From Paramacrobiotus metropolitanus (taxonomy: Eukaryota; Tardigrada; Eutardigrada; Parachela; Macrobiotidae), in contig NW_026570247.1 of the NCBI RefSeq assembly GCF_019649055.1, forward strand, positions 1,304,001 through 1,316,659: a stretch of DNA of 12,659 nt, given 5' to 3'. A model generated the notes under the pieces. The model made no database searches. It was not told where the DNA came from and was given only the letters and a program-made list of their open reading frames with translations. Both the position numbers and the translations under genes were made by a program. Shown in pieces: positions 7,008 to 12,659 of this stretch (within the stretch, counting starts at the first letter, position 1; each line of letters begins with the position of its first letter).

Positions 7008-7053
7008 GGAATGGACCAAAGTGGATTACGGTTGACAGGACCCAGTGACCTTT

Positions 7054-7611
7054 ACGAGTCGGAGGATCCTAGTCGTTTTGATAATGAATTCTGTTGATAT
7101 TTTTTACTGTTTTTACTTTTGTTTCGAGATCTCTTTATTCACACATGTAATTGGAATTTGTGATGTTAAAGGAGATAAATCTCGATGTTCTTTTATGCGC
7201 ACAGACGAGCCGTCAAGAATCCCAAGGAATTGGACGTGGATTTTGCTTCGACGGAGCTCAGCCTCCCTCCCAGAGGCATGTGAGCGCAGGCGTACATGCG
7301 TACACCCTCGCTTTGGCAGTCTGTTGTGTTTTGTTGCACGCCCGCCTACGTGTGGCGAAAGCATGGTGTTCTGCGCGCACCCGCATCATGTGGCGGCTAC
7401 GTACGCATTTTTCACGCTTGCTGCAGTCAGCAATGCGGAGTTGTCCACGAGGAAATTCTATCGAATTCAGTCTTGTCATAAATTCCTAGCAGTCACGCCA
7501 TTTCTCGCTTTCTGTAGCGTAGGCGCTTTTATAGCACTGCCAGGCTTTTTGGTAGGCAGAATTCCGTTAATTCTGATCCTGCGCGTGAACCTTCATCAGG
7601 TCCACGCTTAT
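7054..7611. other. Unrelated spacer between copies, no convincing gene
   Basis: Composition changes sharply here: T-rich at first (7075-7140), then mixed with alternating purine/pyrimidine stretches such as GTACATGCGTAC. There is no AAAGGTCA or TGACCTTT and no match to the rest of the window. A 200-codon frame (7045-7647) crosses the octamer region and the inverted junction and lacks protein-like character, so I do not call it. A 7-bp hairpin, CAGAATT-CCGTT-AATTCTG, lies at 7557-7575. It may be the flank of an insertion or the promoter-side sequence of copy B. Confidence 0.6.
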
Positions 7612-7673
7612 ATTCATGAATTTATATTCGATGCGTCGACATGGTGATCCCCTATCAATTTCTTCTTGAGTCT
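7612..7673 (-). repeat. 62-bp inverted fragment of ORF1 at the copy B junction
   Basis: The reverse complement matches copy A 467-528. It begins with the palindrome ATTCATGAAT and ends with AGTCT (7669-7673), which is also the start of the direct copy (AGTCT at 312-316), giving a 5-bp microhomology at the switch. The fragment carries the copy A form of the site (ATAAATTCATGAAT), not the copy B form, which lacks 8 bases there. Confidence 0.93.
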
Positions 7674-7819
7674 TTTGGAAAGATGACGAAGGAAAGTGGA
7701 AATCACTCTTCGACTCCAAGGGCAAAGGGCTCTATTTTCCGGAAAACTTCCAATTTAACCCGACGGCGGAAGAGCACATTAAATATTACTCTGGTGACCC
7801 GCCGGCCCAAGCCGAAGCC

Positions 7820-10514
7820 ATGGAGACTCAAGAAGAAATTGATAGGGGATCACCATGTCGACGCATCGAATATGAATCAAGAAGGAAGAGGATCCTCAGA
7901 ATCGAAGTGGTCGATCCTCAGACGGGACAAATGGTGTCAAACGCAGGCTTCACTCCAGAAGAGGAAGAAGAGGAAACATCAAAACTTATGCAAGAGGTGG
8001 AGCAAGTACTACAGGTCCTGCCACAAGAGGAAGAGCGCGAAGAATTCGAAGCCATAACCGAAGTATTGGTTAACGTCATGATGCCAAGAGCACGCCAGGA
8101 CGGGGCATATATGCGCCTGACGCACATCGACCCTTTCCATGGAGAAGTGTACAAGCAGCTTTACACTTCGAGAGGCGAGACGCTGACTAAATTGTCGGGT
8201 GCGAAAAAGGTCAAGAAACCGGCTGAGAAGGGTCAGCCTGAACCAGTTAAAGCAGAAGAGAAGGGTCACCAAGAAAAAGAAGAAACGAAAGGTCAAGAGA
8301 CTAAGGAAAGACCGCAAGAACAGGAGGTCAAGAAAGAAGAGCATCTGACTCCTGTGAAGAAAGATGAAGAAGGAAAGAAAGAAGATCAGAAGAAGAAAAG
8401 GAAACCAGTAAAAGTCACGGCACGAGAAGGTGGCGCCGGTGAAACTTTTGTCAGACAGCCGAAGTTACTGGGAGTTATGGAAAAGAAAAGAGAGAAACCC
8501 GAATCGGACTCTGAGCCAGAACAATTGGCTATCAACGCAAAAGCAGGGTCGTCACAAGCCGAGACCGACGAAGAGAAGGACAGAGGTCAATCACGCAAGG
8601 TGATGGAGGAAGCGATGACGATGCAGCCGATCTATGCGTCGACGATGAAAGAACGCAAGGACAAGGCTGATAAAGAGAAGAAGAAAAGGGATACTTCTGT
8701 CGAATCGGCGAAATCGGAAGTCAGCGTCGCATCGTCAAAGTCGTCAATAAAAGAGAAAGATACAAGAAAGAAAGGCCAGAGAGACACAAGAAAATCTGAC
8801 CCCAGCTTGGCAGATTATATGGATGCACAAAAGAAACCAAAGGTCACTGCCAGGAACACTCTTATCGGACGAGTCGACGCAGCTGACATCGTGAACTGGA
8901 GACCTGTCGAAGGGGACAGCGAATTGGATTACACGGACGACGAATACGATGACCGATTCTTCGTCTGCGAGTCGAACGAACAAACAACAATCGAAGAAAT
9001 TGACGAAATCCTCATCGGAGCAACAGCGGATTGGGGAAAGGCGACGAGATCAGTTACATCGAAATTCAGAAAGGACGTCAAGGCGTATTGCGAAGAGACG
9101 AATAAAAGACTGCCGCAGAGCAAGTACAACGCCGTCCTGGAATATGCAAGGAGCACAGGAAAAGTCCTCCAGAAACATCCGAAATATGGCTCCAAAGCGA
9201 AGCTGTACATCACCGGGAACAATAATGAGCGGAAGTTGGCTACAGCAAACGCAGATATCCGAGAACGGATTGAGCGCGCCATTATCGGGATGTGCAGTCC
9301 GATGGGCACGACGAAACACCGTATGGCACAGTTCATCAACGGAGTTTGGAGCAAAGAGAAGGGAAATGCTTCAATCATTGAAAGGTCACTCGGAAAAGTA
9401 TTAACACAGATGGTGGCGGAAAAGAAGCTGCACACTACAAACCCTCATAAAGGTGTTACCATCAGATACAGCTCACTGAACGCCGTCCCAGAAGAATTGA
9501 GACAATACAAGAAGGAAGAGACAAGTGAAGATACGACCATTATATTGGATCCGAGACTCGATGCGGCATGCCCCATCTTGAGTCAGATTAAATTGGACAG
9601 TGAAAAAGCGGCAACTTCATCGAAAAAAGGGAAAGAAGAGCAAATAGAAGAATCAATGGTCATCGAAGAAAATGTCGTTGAACAACAAGAGGCAGAAACG
9701 GTCGAGAAGGGCAAACCGAAACTGCATGCACCGAAATCAGCTGAAGAAGCGATTGCGTTGGTGGGACCACCGAAACCGATGTCAGTACCAGAAGCACTTG
9801 CGGCGGTTAGAAGTCAAAAGGCTAGCGGTGGACCCAGCTCAATGGAAAAAGTTAAAGGTCATCAGACTTTAGCACAAAGCGGAGCAGCGGAGAAAGGCCA
9901 CCCGAGCTCGAGCCAAGAGAAGACGGTTCAGTCGCCGCCGCCCCCGAAGGAAGAAAAAGAAAAACCTTTCGAATTACTGGAGGAGGAAATTATCGACGGC
10001 AAACCAGCTTATATGACCGTTGATGACCTAAACGAAAACAATGTCCCGTGGATGACGATTTTCGCCGCGATTGGTGCGGCTCCGTCAAGAGAAATGGATA
10101 AGACGGATATCGCCAAGGCGGTTAGTGACGCGGGAGTCAGCAGAACACAGGTCAATAAGATCATGAAAAGGGCATATAAGGAAGGGAAGATTGGCGTGAA
10201 ATACACAAATACGAATGTACCAATCCACTACATCTCCAGCGGAAGAACAACGAAAGCAGAGACCGAAGCCGGGTCCTCAAGCGTGGAAAGATGCCCTGAC
10301 AAAAGACGCCTTACAGAACATCGGCGGAACTAACGGGTTTACCCAAGAAGATGTGTCCAACTACATGGCGGTTCAATACGATTCAGGTCAAGAAAATATG
10401 AATGGCGACCGATTCAAAATCCAGAACGCACTGGATAGCTTGGTCAAGGACGGGACCATCAGAACATGGAAGAAAAACGGGATCGACCGTTATGACTGGA
10501 TTGCGAAAGCATAA
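7820..10514 (+). CDS. ORF1 copy B: 5'-truncated winged-helix protein with a Z-alpha-like module
   Basis: The ORF1 frame is open from 7670, just after a TGA (7667-7669) in the inverted junction; the first in-frame ATG is 7820, so the N-terminal part seen in copy A is missing. It runs 837 codons to a stop ending at 10333. The last module continues in another frame to TAA 10512-10514, and one extra G in GGG (about 10270-10272) would explain the shift. Residues 1-400 are Lys/Glu-rich with repeated KGH/KGQ tripeptides. Helical, winged-helix-like regions lie at about 405-480 and 480-554. A third module (about 742-806) has a helix DKTDIAKAV, a recognition helix with VNK, then KEGKI and a wing with VPIHYI, which resembles the VN..LY...GK...PP.W pattern of Z-alpha domains, but the Tyr is not conserved. 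A fourth module (10275-10511) has LVKDGTI and RYDWI. Z-alpha proteins bind Z-form nucleic acid; that role here is inference. Confidence 0.7.
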
Positions 10515-12363
10515 AGAGCAGAGCATGTGTGGGAGGAAGGTCCACCACACAAGATGAAGTTAACATGAATCAGAAACGAGAAGGAATACGCAGAGCGTGA
10601 CTTACTTTCGAACCACACTCTGCAAGAAGAGTTGAATTAGCGAAGGGGCTAAGATGGGAAAGGTCACCCATACAGTCGAGAATGGTCCAGTTAAAGGATG
10701 ACAAAGGTCATCATGAAAGAGCAGCGAAAAAGTCTCAGCTCAGCACTGAATAGCCTAGTTACCATAGGCGTAAAAATAGGCGTTGAGAAGGGTTAACGTA
10801 AAGGTCATAGCATTATAATGTTTGAGATTGCAGGCTGAGACATCAAAATGGCTGAACGGAGCCAATCCAACCAGAACGCGGCGAAAAAGGGACAGAGACC
10901 AGCTGTAAAGAAGGTCACGGGAGATCCTTTGACGAATTACAACGAGGACTGCCCGGACTGTAAACGAAACAACATCCTGTCGAACGAACGTTTCCCATGC
11001 TGGACTTGCGTGGTGGCAGTACCGAACCAAGCAGTGGTGGTACCAGAAGAGGCGAGAAGGGGTAACCTCGATGTGTTCCGGCATTTGGTTACGGGAGACA
11101 CATGGATGAAACTGTCACCAGAAGACCGGATGATTTTGGAAGATAAGTACAGAATGTGGGTCGGACGCAGACCGGGTTGGGATATCACCCTTGAACCACC
11201 GAAGACACCAGAAGCGGATGCGTTCAGAAAGAAGTTTGAAGAAGACACGATGAGAATGGTACAGGAAAAGCGCGAGGCAGAGCGAAAGCGGCTAGAAGAA
11301 AAAGAGAAAGCTGCGGCAGAGAAGGGTTTAGCCGAAGCAGCTAAAGGTCATACACCTGCCCCATTTGCGATATTGAAGAAACAAGATGAAGGAGAAGCAG
11401 CTGTAATCAGACAGTCGCTGATACAGCAGATTGACATCATCTTGCAAGATCCACTCGCGGTATCGAAAGAGGAATACAAAATCTTCCTGGATGAAAAGGT
11501 CAACCTGACGAAAGGAAATAGACCGTCCCAGGTTATCAAAATTGCGATTGAAGAACGAATCGACAGGATGAGAAATTTCCGAAAACGGGAGAAAGATGTG
11601 GTTGAGGCCCTTCGGAACTTCAAGAAAGAGGAGTTCAAACGCCCAAAATCGCCTCAAAGAGATGATCACAACCGCGGCTATGAAAGGTCATCAGACCGAA
11701 AGGTCATGGGATAGACATTATAACGACCGATACAGTGGATACGCGAGAGATACGCGTACGTCGGAGCAAAAGGGATGAAGAACGTATCCGACGTGAAAAG
11801 AACAAAGAGCGCCGCCAAGAAGAAGCGGAAAAGCTTGGCGGAGGAATACAGGAAAATCAACGAAACCTGTAACAGGCAGCAGGAGAAGGAACGGGCTGCT
11901 AAGGAAACGCAGAATCGCGATTCACAGAATCGAGAAGGAAGAAGTGAGGGCTCGAGTAAATCAACATCCTCAAAGGGGCCATACGATCAAGAGTGGGCCC
12001 AGGATAACTTGAATATGGATGATTATGAGTTTGGAGATAAATCTTACAACAGTAAAAGGTCATCCAGCTCAGAAAGCCACCGCACGCCTAAGAGCCCGCG
12101 CAGAATGCAATCAGTAGTTCATTCTGTTTGTTCAACGTTCAAGTCAGCCGAGAAACAACCGGCACAGCAGATGGATGAGGTCATGGAATGTAGTCCAGCA
12201 TCCTCAAATGTCATTGAAGTCCATGGAGACGAGGACATGCGACCGTCGAGACGAAACATCATCTTCGATCTTGAGCATCAGCTTACAAGCGCGGAGACGG
12301 CGAGTAATGCACCGCCAGAATCAGATTCAGAGAAGGGCGACCAGAAAGGTCAATCAAAGGTCA
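8206..12363 (+). repeat. Dispersed AAAGGTCA octamers, copy B (15 copies)
   Basis: Exact + strand copies start at 8206, 8288, 8839, 9381, 9854, 10659, 10703, 10800, 11343, 11495, 11683, 11699, 12055, 12345 and 12356. Most are duplicates of those in copy A. The one at 8288 is AAAGGTCG in copy A. Confidence 0.9.
10515..10847 (+). promoter_or_regulatory. Structured intercistronic region, copy B
   Basis: Equivalent of 3031-3383 but 333 bp long. It has one TTAGC/GCTAA hairpin instead of two, an A-to-G change in the GAGCAACG tract, and one extra A in the TAAAA run. The hairpins at 10526-10551 and 10654-10671 and octamers at 10659, 10703 and 10800 are kept. Confidence 0.55.
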
Positions 12364-12659
12364 CCGCTCCGAGGAGACATTCCTCTTAACCATCGAGCTG
12401 GTATATGAAATGAACGACATCATGGAGCAAACGAACGAGATCTGCCGTTCGGTGGGCATCGCGCCAGATACAAGGATGAATTCGACAAAGTTTATTGGCT
12501 TCTCATGAACTTGCGCCAGGTCATCAACGACTCGGGATACGCGAAAGAGTACGAGTATGGCCAATGGGAAGACCTGATCATTACGCAAGAATCGGCGAAT
12601 TCATTACTTCCCGACGAGAGAAATGTGGCCTTGTCAGTTTGATCGACCTGAGTCTCTTG
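10848..12659 (+). pseudogene. ORF2 copy B: partial and frameshifted, runs off the window
   Basis: Same start context as the intact copy. It is identical in frame through about residue 283, including the CX2C-X12-CX2C cluster. An 8-base loss at about 11698 (relative to copy A) shifts the frame, and a stop follows at 11712-11714. Several more small deletions between 11770 and 11840 remove parts of the Arg/Glu coiled coil. The original frame then resumes from about 11840 to 12380. One C is lost near 12382, giving a stop at 12387-12389. More 1-2 base indels lie near 12470, 12600 and 12622. The sequence ends at the window edge, matching position 5222 of copy A, so the C-terminal region is not visible. 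Nearly all differences from copy A are indels, and the tract from about 11860 to 12378 matches it, so these breaks may be technical. Confidence 0.75.

Larger units (their letters stand above)
6084..7053 (-). repeat. Inverted octamers TGACCTTT in the 3' non-coding region (6 copies)
   Basis: Exact TGACCTTT starts at 6084, 6606, 6668, 6702, 6756 and 7046, plus TGACCTTA at 6805. No AAAGGTCA occurs on the + strand here; the closest is GGAGGTCA near 6268. The first copy begins at the base after the ORF2 stop and the last sits where the recognisable unit ends. Confidence 0.9.
6084..7053 (+). ncRNA. Long structured 3' non-coding region of the unit
   Basis: About 970 bp after ORF2 with no convincing ORF and no AATAAA. 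It holds inverted octamers, six core-sharing hairpins, two three-way-junction elements and a duplicated small hairpin, joined by purine-rich linkers. G-U pairs in several stems would be A-C mismatches in the opposite strand, so a + strand transcript is favoured. It is most simply the 3' UTR of a transcript carrying ORF2, but it could be a separate RNA gene. Confidence 0.6.
7669..12659 (+). repeat. Large direct duplication, copy B segment (right end beyond window)
   Basis: Head-to-tail second copy of 312-5222. Its left end is a rearrangement junction inside ORF1, so it lacks the first 312 bases of copy A. Its right end runs off the window, so the unit's full length and whether it repeats further cannot be seen. 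Confidence 0.95.

Noticed and set aside
7045-7647. 200-codon + strand frame in the spacer
   Set aside because: It spans the last octamer, unrelated DNA and the inverted junction, and its residue make-up does not look like a protein.
313-12659. Satellite or CRISPR-type array
   Set aside because: There are only two long copies with genes in them, and the octamers have irregular spacing with no regular repeat-spacer layout.

Overview
This window looks like eukaryotic, probably invertebrate, DNA. Both main reading frames start at ATGs in good eukaryotic context (cacATGG, aaaATGG) with no Shine-Dalgarno sequence. The proteins contain Lys/Glu-rich and Arg/Ser-rich disordered stretches, and one has winged-helix modules, the best of which resembles the Z-alpha fold. 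I recognise no gene by name. I see no polymerase, reverse transcriptase, integrase, transposase, tRNA, rRNA or CRISPR. The organism, and whether this is a host locus, a mobile element or an endogenised virus, cannot be decided from the window.

Layout: the window holds a two-gene unit twice, head to tail. Copy A covers 1-7053: ORF1 (64-3030, reading frame broken), a structured intercistronic region (3031-3383), ORF2 (3384-6083, intact, 899 aa), then a long structured non-coding region (6084-7053). Next comes about 560 bp of unrelated sequence (7054-7611). Copy B follows (7669-12659): 5'-truncated ORF1 (open from 7670, first ATG 7820, to 10514 with one apparent 1-base shift), the same intercistronic region (10515-10847), and ORF2 (10848 to the window edge, frame broken). 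Copy B is joined to the spacer through a 62-bp inverted fragment of ORF1, with a 5-bp microhomology (AGTCT) at the junction. Outside a few clusters of small indels the copies look identical where I compared them. Those clusters break ORF1 in A where B is open, and ORF2 in B where A is open. This looks more like unpolished long-read sequence or a very young duplication than normal decay.

The most unusual content is at the nucleotide level. The octamer AAAGGTCA occurs 16 times on the + strand of 1-6083. It falls in all three reading frames of both genes and also between them. Right after the ORF2 stop its orientation flips: 6084-7053 has six TGACCTTT and no AAAGGTCA. The non-coding region also holds six hairpins with a shared core (AGTTACGG...CGGC) and different but always complementary outer arms, two three-way-junction elements with unrelated but pairing arms, and a duplicated smaller hairpin. 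Several G-U pairs work only in + strand RNA. I infer a dicistronic RNA, or an RNA element, with many multivalent sites that could pair with each other or be bound by its own nucleic-acid-binding proteins. The structures and motif counts are read directly from the sequence; the function is inference.
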